The translations under genes and the position numbers were made by a program. DNA of 64,000 nucleotides from Gari tellinella (lineage: Eukaryota; Mollusca; Bivalvia; Cardiida; Psammobiidae). Below are positions 1 through 10,904 of this stretch, piece after piece. Location of the stretch: NCBI GenBank assembly GCA_922989275.2, contig OV277863.1, positions 20,550,001 through 20,614,000 of the forward strand. Reading direction: 5' to 3'. Numbering within the stretch: position 1 is the stretch's first letter; each line of letters opens with the position of its first letter. The notes beneath the pieces were generated by a model, which had not been told where the DNA came from, searched no databases, and was given only the letters and a program-made list of their open reading frames with translations.

Positions 1-60
1 TGAAATATCGTTTCCAAAGTTAATTTTAAGGCAGTGTGACTTACAGAATTTCGATACGAG

Positions 61-129
61 TGTCAAATAGTTTGGATCCTGATCACACGCCGCGTTACGC
101 GACGTCTGATCAGGATCCGAACTGTTTTC
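61..129. repeat. Palindromic core, PalF-like
   Basis: Imperfect palindrome with arms starting GTCAAATAGTTTGGATCC and a tip reading CGCCGCGTTACGCG. It carries the same core seen in the PalF elements at 5005 and 15861, but no clear TTAA ends are recognisable here. The flanking 141-900 is AT-rich and I see no gene in it. Confidence 0.6.
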
Positions 130-899
130 AAATGCGCCGTTTGTCAATGAAAGGATTAACTCATTAATGTCTGAATGTTGCAATGACATCTCCCTATGTG
201 CTTGTAGGAATAGTTCATTGTAGATATATTAAAGTGGTCTCATTGATGATAATGTAGTGTTTGTCCATACAGCAGCTTATTCCATATGAAATGTATCTAG
301 CAAACAGTGCAGACACTGGTGAGACGCCACCGATTATGACGTCTCACCAGGATCGACAATACAGTATTTACAAATGAACACTCGTGTAGACCATAGACAT
401 TAATGGATTGGCGTCTAGAATAAATACCTGCTCCATCGCAAAAATAACGACAGTCTGATATGGACTTTTGTCTTATTTTTATGACCACTTTATCCCCATT
501 TACTACTACACATGACACAAAAAAAATCGAAAATCAAATATATTTAAGACTAAACACCATTTAATCTATTAATCCCTAGCAGCTAGTCATAGATTGACGT
601 TTGTGAAATGTTAATGCAATTTTGGGCTATATACAGTAGAGAAAACTTCATTGTTTCTTGTTTTTATTTAAATCAAACGATAACAAATCACAGACGCATC
701 GTAATCAAATTAGGCAAATGACATTTTTGAACAATATTGGCCCGATATATGGATTTATTTCAACATAGCATGTATAATAACATGGCAATCTATTATTAAA
801 AACATACACAGTGAACAGTAAGCAACTGTTTGATACAGCCATGTCGCTCAACATTATATGCCAAGGATAACTCACAAAAAGTGTTAATCATGTTAATCT

Positions 900-1190
900 G
901 AGTGGTAAACAGTTGGATCCTAGTCAGACGGCAGGCTTTAGCGAAAACGCGTTTATTGGAAAAGAATAATGTATATACAGTATTTCCTCTCTTGAATAAA
1001 ATAGCATAAATGTATTGACATCTGAAAGTTCAAATAGAAAATTCTACCTCTCAATTCAGTATTGTAAATGTGTGAATCCGTGCCTGATCAGGCTTTACAC
1101 TGTTTGCCACTCAGATTACAATGAATAGTCAGAGTTGTCAAAACGTCGATATTTTCTACATTTTACTGCAATGCTAAAAAAACCAAACAT
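900..1190. repeat. Broken PalA remnant
   Basis: Two separated pieces of a PalA-like element. The left piece has the GAGTGG-AAACAG arm, then GCGTTTATTGGAAAAGAATAA. The right piece (about 1075-1190) has CCTGATCAGGC, TGTTTGCCACTCAG and the AT-rich arm. The ends are scrambled, so boundaries are approximate. Confidence 0.5.
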
Positions 1191-1443
1191 TAACAAACGG
1201 ATTGTTTACGCAGCAAACCTGTGTTCAGGTGCCTTTGACTACTGTATCATTGTATTCATTTAAACAATATGACTGCTTATCCTTTTCATCGCCATATTTA
1301 ATGATCTGTTTCAACCTTTTTACGCTACTATAACATCGTGTTCTTTAATACTGCTGTCTTCACTATTATTTCGAGGGTGGTATTGAGGCGGTGGTAACCC
1401 CTTCATTTCAATTTAGGTATTTTGACCTATGATCTATTGAATT

Positions 1444-1512
1444 GAGTGGTAAACAGTTGGGATCCTTAACAGACGCCGTGTAACGCGGTGTCTAATCAGA
1501 ATCCCAACTATT
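1444..1512. repeat. Palindromic core, PalF-like
   Basis: Core palindrome with arms AAACAGTTGGGATCC and tip CGCCGTGTAACGCGG, surrounded by degenerate PalF-like sequence (GGCAGTAAAGGGG nearby at 1540-1550). It lies a few hundred bases upstream of the first exon. Confidence 0.55.
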
Positions 1513-1852
1513 TGCAAATATACATAGTACTCGGGGTTGGCAGTAAAGGGGGCCCGGTTGCTCCTGTGGGCAAGGTAGTGAAAAGGTTAAAAGTGCCAAA
1601 CAGTTTGTAAACGTGGTGTCTGTTGAGGATGCAATCTGATTGCAAAAGGCGACTTCAGTCGTCTACTGTGGTGAAATGGTTAATACAGTATAATAGTAAT
1701 GTTTTCTTTATTCCCTTTGTTCTGCATTAAGGTGTCTGTCTTAGCGTTTGTTGCATTTAGTAGTCGCGTGTCCACAGCCCCGATGTGAGTCACGTTTGGT
1801 AGACGCTTTATTCAGATTTGATTGTACATGTTTTATCATTTTATCATTTCAG

Positions 1853-3160
1853 GGGCGGAAGGTACCCACTCAATCAGTCGAATTCCAACGTATGTCCTCG
1901 GTCCAAAACCAACCGAGGTTTCGAACCCAGTCCAGCAGTTGCAGCGGCGGAGAACATACAACAATGTGCAGGTCCCTACAACGACTCAAAGACCCCTTAA
2001 TCAGAGGAACTTCGCTGGGGCCATAGCAGCAGTACCTAGGACATCTAGATACAAACCACCTTACGATAATAGGCAGCGCATGCTCGCAAGACAAAGAGCC
2101 GCAACAACACCAAAGCCGACACAGCCTCCGCTTGGCGGCGGTATAGCGCTCGAACCGTGGTTTAGAGCTGACCCGCCAAAGACTCGCACAAACACAGTGT
2201 CTAATGCCTGGCAGTCGGGTGGCTATGAAGGGACATGGCATCAGACGCGACCGCAGCCAGAAAACAGCATGCTTCAAGAGTCGTTTATGCTGCAGCCAAC
2301 TAAACCAGCAAAGAAAGCAACGACTGATAACTTGTCGGGTATGTTTGGCGGAACTGGCATAACCGCCTTATACAGCTTTGATCAAAACCACGGTCATGGT
2401 TCTGCCACTGCTGCAATCCCTTCAGGGTCGGCTAGTCAAGCCAGGCCAGTGTCTAAACGATTCAGGGTACTTCCGAACGGCTCGATTGTCGATTATGGAC
2501 GGACCGCCAACAGCCCTCGGAGAGTTATACACCGTACCCAACCAAAACCAACGTACGCACCTCGCATGACGACGGGACGACTTGGTGTAGTAACTACTCG
2601 TAAAGCAGCTGCTGTACCGTCGACTGCTGCACAGGTACGACCTAGACCCACAGACCCAGTAGCCGGAGGTATAGCCATTAATGGTGTTACTACAGGGAAA
2701 GATGGTATGGGATTCGCTGTAAATGGACTGGACCATACATTTGCCTCCAGTTCCGCTGCAGCGTCAAACGTACAGCCTACAGCAGAGACGAGGTTCAGAC
2801 CCACCCAACAAACTGGCTGGCAGAGGCCTGTTGATGACCGAGTTGCAAGACAAAGGTCCAGGAACTTCAAAAATCAGGCAAGGGTCGACGACCCAGGCTA
2901 CTGGGCAGTGCAGAAACCGGGTACCATGAAGCGTATTGAATATAATTTCGACTCTAGTGCATTGAGGTCGGGTAACTATTCACTAGCGCGTATGGAAACT
3001 CAAGCGCTATTTACAACTACAACGACAATAGAAACAACAACAACGGTACCGACAACAACAACTACAACACCCACAACGACAACAACAACAACAACAACCC
3101 CGGCCCCTACAACCACACCTTCAACCCCGAAACCCAGCATCTGGGGCTTCCATTCAGGGG
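1853..3160 (+). CDS. Large internal exon, Arg/Pro/Thr-rich protein with mucin-like tail
   Basis: Internal exon of a gene whose 5' part lies left of the window; I do not recognise the product. The reading frame is open for 436 codons between a polypyrimidine acceptor (TTATCATTTCAG at 1841-1852) and a consensus donor (GTAAGT at 3161). The exon is 1308 nt and phase 1 at both ends, so it can be skipped without breaking frame; symmetric phase-1 exons are typical of extracellular modular proteins. The segment has no cysteine, is rich in Arg, Pro, Thr, Ser and Gly, and ends in a run of about 45 residues dominated by Thr with Pro (3010-3130), a pattern of O-glycosylated mucin-like linkers. Two related motifs, GGGIALEPW and GGIAINGV, suggest weak internal repetition. 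A matrix or secreted role is inference. The next exon was not found; the gene must end, or continue, before or around 17 kb. Confidence 0.7.
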
Positions 3161-3825
3161 GTAAGTTTTACTAATTTCATTGCCAAGTTTAATCGTTCGT
3201 ACAAAAACTAAGACCTATTTGGATAGCTCAGTGGTAGAGCGTCCGCTTTCGAGGCGGGAGGTTGTGGGTTCGATCCCCGGCCGGGTCATACTAAAGACCA
3301 TTATAAAACGGTACTAGTAGCTCCCTTGTCTGAAGCTCGGCATTATAAGGGTAGTGCTAGGAATGTGACTGTAATACCCAGGTTTGCATGTTAATGGAGA
3401 CCTTGTTTGTTGCAATAAAAGCTCTCCAGAGCTTGTGTTGATTGTTTACCATATGCGACGTTAAATAAATCTTACCTTTGGAAGTTTTGATTAAAGCAAT
3501 ACTGATACAAATGTCAAACAGTTTGGATCCTGATCAGACTCCGCGTGACGCTGGGTCTGATCAAGACCGAAACTGTTTGCAAAGTCGATTTTAGTCGCAC
3601 AAAGCATCTGGGGCTTCAAATCAGGAGGTAAGTTTACCAATTTCACTGAAATTTAATCCTCTGATTTAAATCTTTTGCACAAAAATATGACACATTTTGA
3701 AGTTTTGACTAAAGAAGTATTGACACGAGTATCAAACAGTTCGGATCTTGATTAGACAGACACCACGTGACGCTACGTCTGATCTTAATCAAAAATGTGT
3801 TTAACCCTGTCCCAAATAGAAGCGC
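3135..3825 (+). repeat. Tandem segmental duplication carrying the exon end and splice donor
   Basis: The last bases of the exon above, its GTAAGT donor and the start of the intron (3135-3210) recur at 3603-3690 as AGCATCTGGGGCTTC, then GTAAGT at 3633. Each copy continues into GAAGTTTTGA-TAAAG and a CAAACAG-type palindrome (3512-3583 and 3735-3805). Copy 1 is longer because a SINE interrupts it. This is therefore a direct duplication of a donor plus a palindromic core, older than the SINE insertion. Confidence 0.7.
3212..3475 (+). mobile_element. tRNA-derived SINE
   Basis: The head resembles a tRNA with an A box (TAGCTCAGTGGTAGAGC, 3224-3240) and a B box (GGTTCGATCCCC, 3268-3279). It is followed by a SINE body (GGTACTAGTAGCTCCC, GCTCGGCATTATAAGG, GTAGTGCTAGGAATGTGAC) and ends near CGACGTTAAATAAATCTT. 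Bodies of this type are common in molluscan genomes. The 5' acceptor strand (GACCTAT) does not pair with the 3' strand (CCGGGTC), so this is not a working tRNA gene. It is inserted in copy 1 of the donor duplication. Confidence 0.8.
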
Positions 3826-4281
3826 CTTTTAGCGCATTTAACTTATTCCTCCGCTGAAGAATAGAATTCTAATAAATACAGTCCTGAACATGTACCGAAA
3901 GAAATATTTTCTATGTCCTACCAGATAGTAGTTTAAATCAGGCTGAAAGTAAAGCAGAATGCGCCCTAAGGCGCATTCTGCTTTACTTTCAACCTGCTTT
4001 AAGTGATAACCTGTCTTCGTACAGTGGAGAATCTGTTATTCTTTCCCAATAAATGCGTTTACGCTAAAACTATTATTTGCAGTGCAAACAGTTTGGAGCC
4101 AGATCAGACGCCGGGTGACCCGGCGTCTGATCAGGCTTCAAACTGTTTGCCACCAAGATAAACAAGAATTATCAGAATTGTCCAAAAGTTGTTCTTTTCT
4201 ACGTTTTAGTGCTTTGCGTTTGCGTACGCTTGCGTTTAAACGGGAAAGAATAACAGATTCTCCACTGTATGAAGGAGTTAA
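3801..4281 (+). mobile_element. PalC element interrupted by PalA
   Basis: TTAA-CCCTGTCCC start, CCGCTGAAGAATAGAATTC, then the PalC core hairpin at 3938-4005 (AAAGTAAAGCAGAATGCG and its complement). The element is then broken by PalA at a TA and resumes with GAAGGAG-TTAA. Insertion order is clear: PalA entered an existing PalC. Confidence 0.7.
4022..4267 (+). mobile_element. PalA copy
   Basis: Complete copy: TA target on both sides, CAGTGGAGAATCTG ends, central hairpin with tip CGCCGGGTGACCCGGCG. TA duplication plus CAGT-starting ends fits a Tc1/mariner-type non-autonomous element (family assignment is inference). No coding capacity. Confidence 0.9.
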
Positions 4282-4526
4282 CCTTTAATAAGCTATGTTC
4301 TTGCATGTATACATTATGGTTAAAGCATTCAAGTCGTCATTTACATACAGTGTACCTGTGAAGAGTCCACTTGCCGTATTCAAATAGTGTAGTCCAAGAT
4401 CAAGGGGCGCCAATAGGAGCTGTTTGTTATTTTTCAATTAAATGAAAAACTTCTATCCTAAATAACATAAAAAACATTAGACTTTATTAGAAACCTGGTG
4501 AATGAGTTAAACTATGAAGGAAAATG

Positions 4527-4760
4527 TTAACCCATTTATGCCAAGTGGCTTCTTCCATGCTTATATATCCGATGGATCCATTTTTCATTTAAAGGGTGTA
4601 TGGTCTAATACAATTGTATTTCTGGCTCTTTTTAATTTTTTATAGAAATTCCTGTTAGCACACAATGCAGACTCAGATTTGACGCCGCATAAATGTGGCA
4701 TCTGATCTGAGTCTGTACTGTTTGCCTTTGTCCCATTTATGGGATGCTGGGAACAAATGT
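4527..4760 (+). mobile_element. PalE element, right end decayed
   Basis: Starts TTAACCCATTTATGCC. It has a GAAATTCCTGTTAGCA segment and a core palindrome CAGACTCAGATTTGACGCCGCATAAATG ... ACTGTTTGCC (given here in part), followed by a recognisable CCCATTTATGGGA remnant. It is the same family as the element at 60394. Confidence 0.65.
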
Positions 4761-5004
4761 GTGAAATAAAAGGGTATCAATGATTAGATGTACTTTCAGC
4801 ATACTTTAAAGGCTGCATTCATATCAGATTTATGTAAGCTATTCACTAAGTACACTGACACGTTGGCTGATACAAAAGCAAACAAATTAGGCGAATTCCA
4901 AGATCACGCATCGATAAAGTAAGTTGCCACAATGATAAATAGTTTTTGATCGACAAAGTTAGATTTGTGTAAGGTGGTCATTCACTGCCATGACGTCGTC
5001 TGCT

Positions 5005-5180
5005 TTAACCCCTTCACTGCCATGACGTCATCAATTTTGAACAATTGTCGTCTGCTCTTATTTCTAAAATTTGAACGATAATAGTAGTAGTAAGACATGT
5101 TGAAATGAATGAGTGTCAAACAGTTTGGATCCTGATCAGACGCCGCGTTACAATTCGGGAGTAAGGCAGTGAAAAGTTAA
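5005..5180 (+). mobile_element. PalF element with deleted right core arm
   Basis: TTAA-CCCCTTCACTGCC at left and GGCAGTGAAAAG-TTAA at right define the TTAA-flanked ends. The left core arm (GTCAAACAGTTTGGATCC to CGCCGCGTTAC) is present, but the complementary arm is missing and the sequence jumps straight to the right end. The break lies at the hairpin tip. Confidence 0.7.
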
Positions 5181-5289
5181 ACGCGGTCGACCCTGACAAT
5201 TCCAGTGAACAATTCGAGTTTCCAATTTAGATGAGTCAATATAAAAGTATAACTAGTTAGGGTTGTTTCCTGCAATAGGCGTACATTGC

Positions 5290-5470
5290 AGATGACCGAC
5301 AGATGTTGTCATGCGGTACATGTAGTACACGCGACTGCCGTACCAGGGGTCATGAGTTGGATCCCCCGCCGGACCAAGTCCTTCGGATGAGACTTTATAA
5401 ATCGAGATCCTATGTTTCTGTGGGGTGGGTGGGGGCAGCAAGCATTTTTCCAGCGCTCGTATATATGCAG
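5290..5470 (+). mobile_element. SINE fragment
   Basis: Contains a B-box-like GAGTTGGATCCCC and the conserved SINE body motif CCTTCGGATGAGAC, then TTTATAAATCGAGATCC. This motif set occurs in molluscan and other marine invertebrate SINEs. The 5' head is degraded. Confidence 0.55.
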
Positions 5471-5767
5471 CAAAATTCTACAGGACCTTTCTTTTTTATA
5501 TCTTGTATTAAGCAACTGTCAGTTTAAAGACTGCAATCATATACATGTAGATATTCGATTGATATTCGATTGAGTGGGCTCTTTATGTTTGTATTCTTCA
5601 CGATTGTCACGTAGTATTAAGGTAGTACACCCTTGGTGAGATCGTGTCAAAATCTGCATTCAACATATATTATAGAAAGATCAGCCATTCCTATCAAGGG
5701 AAGGTCCGTACCAATTTATGATCGAGCATTGTTCGGAGCAGAATCACCGATCGCTGTACGTAGAGTA

Positions 5768-6008
5768 CAGCGGATAATCTGTTATTCTTTCCCGTTAAAA
5801 ACGCAAACGTACGCAAAGCACTAAAACGTAAAAAAGAACAACTTTTGGACAATTCTGATAATTCTTGTTTATCTTGGTGGCAAACAGTTTGGAGCATGAT
5901 CAGACGCCGGGTTACCCGGCGTCTGATCTGGCTCCAAACTGTTTGCACTGCAAATAATAGTTTTAGCGTAAACGCGTTTATTGGGAAAGAATAACAGATT
6001 CTCCACTG
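5768..6008 (-). mobile_element. PalA copy
   Basis: Complete reverse-orientation copy, left end mutated to CAGCGGATAATCTG, right end TTCTCCACTG-TA. The core tip is intact (CGGGTTACCCG). The next element (PalB) begins only 9 bp away. Confidence 0.88.
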
Positions 6009-6016
6009 TACCAATA

Positions 6017-6355
6017 CAGCGTTCCATCCCAACAACGACTCTCTCCGAACAAAGACCCTTGTCACAGTTCCCTACACGTGACAGTTATATCTAACGCTTT
6101 TATTGCTGTTATATCGTCTGCTTAAAGTTGTCGTCTGCTGTTTTTCTCAAAAATTTACATTTGAACATTTTGACAGAAAAAACTTAATGACGAGTGACAA
6201 ACAGTTTGAATCCAGAACAGACGCCGTGTTACGCGGTGTCTGATCTGGATTCAAGCTGTTTGCAAATAAACCAATTTCTCCCTATAACGACACCCTCCGA
6301 ACAACGCACACATTTCTTGTCTCCCATTGGGTGTCGTTGTAGAGATGGAGCGCTG
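6017..6355 (-). mobile_element. PalB copy
   Basis: TA-CAGCGTTCC at left and GGAGCGCTG-TA at right. A core with TTGAATCC arms and tip GCCGTGTTACGCGG is flanked by GACGAGTGACAAACAG and AAGTTGTCGTCTGCTG. The ends differ from PalA, but the core has the same plan. Confidence 0.88.
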
Positions 6356-6376
6356 TAAATGTATTTGTCGATATTA

Positions 6377-6623
6377 CAGTGGAGAATCTGTTATTCTTTC
6401 CCAATAAACGCGTTTACGCTAAAACTATTATTTGCAGTGCAAACAGTTTGGAGCCAGATCAGACGCCGGGTAACCCGGCGTCTGATCAGGCTCCAAACTG
6501 TTTGCCACCAAGATAAACAAGAATTATCAGAATTGTCCAAAAGTTGTTCTTTTTTACGTTTTTAGTGCTTTGCGTTTGCGTACGTTTGCGTTTAAACGGG
6601 AAAGAATAACAGATTCTCCACTG
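6377..6623 (+). mobile_element. PalA copy
   Basis: Complete copy, TA on both sides, ends CAGTGGAGAATCTG / CAGATTCTCCACTG, tip CGGGTAACCCG. Very close in sequence to the copies at 10650 and 25373, suggesting recent spread. Confidence 0.92.
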
Positions 6624-6946
6624 TAGCACTCTCATTTAGGACGCACTGTACAACCTTCTTAAGAATGCTTTTATAACTAAAGTTTTTGTAAGTATGAATG
6701 ACGATGTTAGAACGTGTTACATTTTGTGTGTAATAAAACCTGCACCTGAACTGCCTGAACCGTGTGGCTAAAATTAATGGCCACAGCGACCTCGGTTTGA
6801 ACCCCGAATTTGACACAAAGAAAGTTCCCTCTTTCTTATTTAGACTGTTATCATTTGTGAAACATCATGTTTAAAAAAATCTAATACTTTGTCCCTTTAA
6901 AATTGACCATAAATGGATATATAGTCAAACATTGCAAACAAAGTTA

Positions 6947-7299
6947 CAGCGCTCCCTCTCTACAACGACACCCAATGGGAGACAATAAATGTGTGTGTTG
7001 TTCGGAGGGACTCGTTATAGGGAGGGAAATTGGTTTATTTTCAAACAGCTTGGATCAAGATCAGGCGCCGCGTAACGCGACGTCTGATCTGGATTCAAGC
7101 TGTTTGTCACTCGTCATTATTTTTTTTTGTCAAAATGTTCAAATGTTACTTTGAGAAAAACAGCAGACGGCACCTTTAAGAAAACGATATTACAGCAGTA
7201 AAAGCGTTAGACATAATTGTCCTGTGAAGGGAACTATGGCAAGTGTCGTTGTTCGGAGGGAGTCGTTGTAGGGAGGACCTTTGTAGGGAGGGAACGCTG
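6947..7299 (+). mobile_element. PalB copy
   Basis: Starts TA-CAGCGCTCCCTCTC and ends GGGAACGCTG-TT (right TA mutated). The core has TTGGATCAAG arms and tip GCCGCGTAACGCG. Subterminal CACCCAATGGGAGAC and GTTGTTCGGAGGGA are PalB hallmarks. Confidence 0.88.
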
Positions 7300-7314
7300 T
7301 TTATGACGTCAGTT

Positions 7315-7470
7315 ACAATAGTGAAGACGTTGCTCTTTCTTGATAAACGCGTTTATGCTTTTCTTTTTGACTTTGCAAACAGTTTGGATCCAGGTCAGAC
7401 GATGGAAAACAAGGCGCCGACTGATCTGATTCAAAACCATTTGCTTTTCAGATTAAAACTTATCATTAAC
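7315..7470. repeat. Degenerate PalA-like fragment
   Basis: Contains GATAAACGCGTTTATGC, then GCAAACAGTTTGGATCC and an eroded second arm (CTGATTCAAAACCATTTGC). Ends are not recognisable. Confidence 0.5.
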
Positions 7471-7517
7471 AGATTCAAAATAGTGTGTGCGATCTCAAAC
7501 GGATTTCAACTCTGCTA

Positions 7518-7763
7518 CAGTGGAGAATCTGTTATTCTTTCCCGTTTAAACGCAAACGTACGCAAACGCAAAGCACTAAAACGTAGAAAAGAACAACTTT
7601 TAGACAATTCTGATAATTCATGTTTATCTTGGTGGCAAACAGTTGGGAGCCTGATCAGACGCCGGGTTACCCGGCGTCTGATCTGGCTCCAAACTGTTTG
7701 TATTGTAAATAATAGTTTTAGCGTAAACGCGTTTATTGGGAAAGAATAACACATTCTCCACTG
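7518..7763 (-). mobile_element. PalA copy
   Basis: Complete reverse copy with TA on both sides and tip CGGGTTACCCG. The right end reads ACACATTCTCCACTG. Confidence 0.92.
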
Positions 7764-7844
7764 TATGAAGAAAACGGTTATTCGAAATCTGGATGGCGGT
7801 TCCTCGAATCCTTTGTCTCTTCAGTGGCTCATTTATCTGCAAAT

Positions 7845-7885
7845 ATGTGTGTGTGTGTGTGTGTGTAGGTGGGGGGGGGGGGGGG
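7845..7885 (+). repeat. (GT)n microsatellite followed by poly-G
   Basis: A dozen GT units followed, after TAG, by a run of about 16 G interrupted only at its start. Confidence 0.9.
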
Positions 7886-7921
7886 TTACATAATGACAAC
7901 ATTTTGACGTTTGACTATTAA

Positions 7922-8061
7922 TTCTAATCTGAGTAGTAAACTGTTCGAAGTCTGATCAGACACCGAGTTACCCGGTGTCTGATCTGCCATTTAAACTGTT
8001 TGCTATTGAAATTATTTCTGCATAAACGCGTACAATGGTAAATAGACCATCTTCTCCACTG
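7922..8061 (-). repeat. 5'-truncated PalA
   Basis: Only the core (tip CGAGTTACCCGG) and the GCATAAACGCG arm with the CTTCTCCACTG end remain. The next complete PalA starts 15 bp further on. Confidence 0.65.
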
Positions 8062-8075
8062 TACGTACACGATTA

Positions 8076-8315
8076 CAGTGGAGAATCTGTTATTCTTTCC
8101 CGTTTAAACGCAAACGTACGCAAACGCAAAGCAGTAAAATGTAGAAAACTTTTGGACAATTCTGATAATTCATGTTTATCTTGGTGGCAAACAGTTTTGA
8201 GCCTGATCAGACGCCGGGTTACCCGGCGTCTGATCTGGCTCCAAACTGTTTGTATTGGAAATAATAGTTTTAGCGTAAACGCGTTTATTGGGAAAGAATA
8301 ACGTTTTCTCCACTG
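8076..8315 (-). mobile_element. PalA copy
   Basis: Complete reverse copy with TA on both sides and tip CGGGTTACCCG. The right end is the variant ACGTTTTCTCCACTG. It has a 6-bp deletion in the AT-rich arm relative to its neighbour at 7518. The following 8320-8720 holds no feature I can support. Confidence 0.9.
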
Positions 8316-8727
8316 TAAGCACTGGTCAATGAGTTGAGATAAAGGAAGCGTTCTCGATGACGCGGATTTCGGTTTAAATCCCCATGTATCCTTATAATCA
8401 GTTAATCATGCCCTCGTACCGAACATTCTTCCGTATAGTAGTGATTTCAGTGCATCCGCTAGATACAAGCCATATTTGCTGGCGTGTTTTAAATAGTTAA
8501 AGGGAATTAACTCTTACTTAAGTACAATTGTCGCTATCAATACTTCCCTCCCTTGTATGAAAGAGACTACAACTATGGGTTGTCATCAGACCTGTTAACT
8601 AGACTGTGGCGATCCTTTGAGCGTGTCCCTTTTCTATAAGAGACTTAGTCCCATATTTGGCCTAAAATAGTAATGGATGTGAGACGGTAATATAAACATA
8701 AACTCATTAGGTAAGGAAAATTATATA

Positions 8728-8950
8728 CAGAGGAGAATACGTAATTCTTTACCAATAAATGCAGTGAAGCTTTTATTTTTATTGCAAAGAGTTTTGATCC
8801 AGATCAGACGCCGGGTAATCCGGCGTCTGATTATGCCCAAAACTGTTTGCCACTGGTGTTAAAATGAATACATGTAGTCAGAATTGTAAATAATGTGTTA
8901 TTTTCTGCATTTTATTGCAATGCGTTTGCGTTTCGTTTGCGTTAAAACGT
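8728..8950 (+). repeat. Degenerate PalA
   Basis: Left end CAGAGGAGAATACG, AATAAATGCAG, core with tip CGGGTAATCCGG, then GCGTTTGCGTTTCG. The right TIR is lost. The stretch 8951-9330 is AT-rich with no gene seen. Confidence 0.6.
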
Positions 8951-9333
8951 CTTATCCATCGAATGTATCGTTATATTCATGTAAAAGATAGTGCGCATGT
9001 GGCTATTTTAGTAACGGTGGACATACAGTACATGTATGTACAGTAACGGGATAGAAATACATGTGATAAAAATAAAAAATAAAGTCACCAAGTGATGTTC
9101 CATAGAATAATGTTTATGTCAAAAATCAAAATATAATGTCATTTGAACATTAATATAATATTTAATCATCCTGATCTTGCTTTTTAAAAAGAAAAAAAAA
9201 TTGGTACTATACATGCATTATGTAAATATTCGGCATTTTAATTCCAATATTTACTCATCGAGTTCTAGCGACCAGTATAATCGTCATTTAAAAACAGTAC
9301 ATCATTGAAGATTAAAATAACTTGTCCTATAAA

Positions 9334-9399
9334 AACAGTGAAGACCCAGATCATACGGCTCCTAAAAGAGCCCTCTGATCAGGATCTTCGCAGTTTGTA
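9334..9399 (+). repeat. PalG core
   Basis: Hairpin AACAGTGAAGACCCAGATC, tip CGGCTCCTAAAAGAGCC, then GATCAGGATCTTCGCAG. This is the AGGGCTCC-type stem variant of the shared core. Confidence 0.6.
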
Positions 9400-9468
9400 A
9401 TTTTTCAGTGAATTGTAAAATAAACAACGTTAAATCGTCAATAGTTGACTAGACTTAATTATATATTT

Positions 9469-9668
9469 CAGTAAAACCCCTCTATTACGACTACAAAAAA
9501 GAAGGCTAATTTACTGTATAAAAGACAGATGAGAACTTAAAGCAGGATGAGCGTAAAACAGAAAGCTCCTATAGGAGCTTTCTGTTTCATGTTTACCGTA
9601 CTTTCAGCAGTAATCTGCCTTACACTCCTGATAATTAACACAATTAAGTGGTCGTAATAGAGAAGTTT
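9469..9668 (+). mobile_element. PalH element
   Basis: Inverted ends CAGTAAAACCCCTCTATTACGAC and GTCGTAATAGAGAAG (given in part). The core is AAAGCAGGATGAG, then AGAAAGCTCCTATAGGAGC, then the complement. It is related to PalC by its core and to 44828 and 60112 by its ends. The stretch 9670-10350 shows nothing else supportable. Confidence 0.6.
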
Positions 9669-10350
9669 TATTTATCTATTTGAAGTTCCAGCGGCGAATA
9701 AGTGAATAAGTATATAACCTACTTTGCTATAACATTTATTTTACTTGCTAAACAATCTTTCAACAATATGTGTAAATAGCTGATTGAACAAGTGCTTGCA
9801 TCTGTTCTCAAAAACTGCAAGTTCAACTTCTCTTTGAATATTTGGTAAAGAGTCTGAATTTGCAAATATAAAAGAAACTACTCAAATGAAAGCAAATATA
9901 TAGTATTAACGTGCATCTGGCATTAAAATAATATGATTAATCTAAAACATCCTCAAAAGAAAAGTCACCAACTCTTAGTTTTTTTTAGATATTTTCAAAC
10001 GCTAGTTCATTTCCGTCCACTAGACTGAGTTAACCCATTTCGCATCGTTTGCGCACGCGTTGACATAAACAGGAATAATAACGCCCCTCGTTGTACACTA
10101 AAGTTGGTTAAATCGACCGCCGATAAATGAATGACTGGATGGCGGGCCCCCGGTGTGAATCCCATCCGATCTAAATATTTTCTTTGAAATACATTTTTAA
10201 ACAGAATTTCTTATAACTAACATATTAATGCGTCTATATAAGCGTTTGACATACATTTACAAATTATTTATTTTATGACATAATTTGGTTTCCAGTCTCT
10301 TAAACACGTCATTTACAAACGGTATACATATGAAGAATAAATATGTCCTA

Positions 10351-10420
10351 TGCAAACAGTACAGACCCAGATCAGAGGGCTCCTACATTAGCTCTCTAAA
10401 CAGGATATACACTGTTTGTA
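10351..10420 (+). repeat. PalG core
   Basis: GCAAACAGTACAGACCC, tip AGAGGGCTCCTACATTAGC, then ACACTGTTTGTA. The stem has decayed on the right side. Confidence 0.6.
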
Positions 10421-10649
10421 ACTTTTTAATTAAGTGTAAAAAAATTAATTAAATAGTCAAGTTGCAATGTTTATTTCAAACTCATGGACATACGATTATA
10501 ACAGATATACATAAACAAATTAACAGTGAAAAGGAAAAAGCCTGAATATAAACAGTAGTGATCACTGCATGACTCACGTGAAGTCAAAATGAACTAGTTT
10601 TATTGGAAGCTGGACATTTACATTTGAATTTTCATGGGCGAATGAGTTA

Positions 10650-10895
10650 CAGTGGAGAATCTGTTATTCTTTCCCAATAAACGCGTTTACGCTAAAACTA
10701 TTATTTGCAGTGCAAACAGTTTGGAGCCAGATCAGACGCCGGGTAACCCGGCGTCTGATCAGGCTCCAAACTGTTTGCCACCAAGATAAACAAGAATTAT
10801 CATAATTGTCCAAAAGTTGTTATTTTCTACGTTTTAGTGTTTTGCGTTTGCGTACGTTTGCGTTTAAACGGGAAAGAATAACAGATTCTCCACTG
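10650..10895 (+). mobile_element. PalA copy
   Basis: Complete copy with TA duplication, intact ends and tip CGGGTAACCCG. It differs from 6377 by only a few bases. Confidence 0.92.
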
Positions 10896-10904
10896 TAAAC
10901 TCCC

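Noticed and set aside
1870..2277. Antisense frame opposite the large exon
   Set aside because: Shadow of the + strand exon, which has splice sites and biased composition.
3212..3290. Functional tRNA gene
   Set aside because: A and B boxes are good, but the acceptor strands do not pair and the sequence continues into a SINE body.
4082..4288. A recurring peptide of about 65 residues (starting MQTVWSQIRRRVTRRLI) encoded at a dozen or more places on both strands
   Set aside because: Each instance lies exactly across the core of a PalA copy. Repetition reflects conserved DNA, the frame is broken in many copies, and the peptide is just the translated palindrome.
6765..6830. tRNA-like B box (CGGTTTGAACCCCG), and similar ones near 8370 and 10150
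   Set aside because: No accompanying A box at the right distance and no SINE body recognised; too weak to annotate.
9538..9600. Rho-independent-like terminator hairpins
   Set aside because: The hairpins are cores of mobile elements in an animal genome; bacterial terminator logic does not apply.
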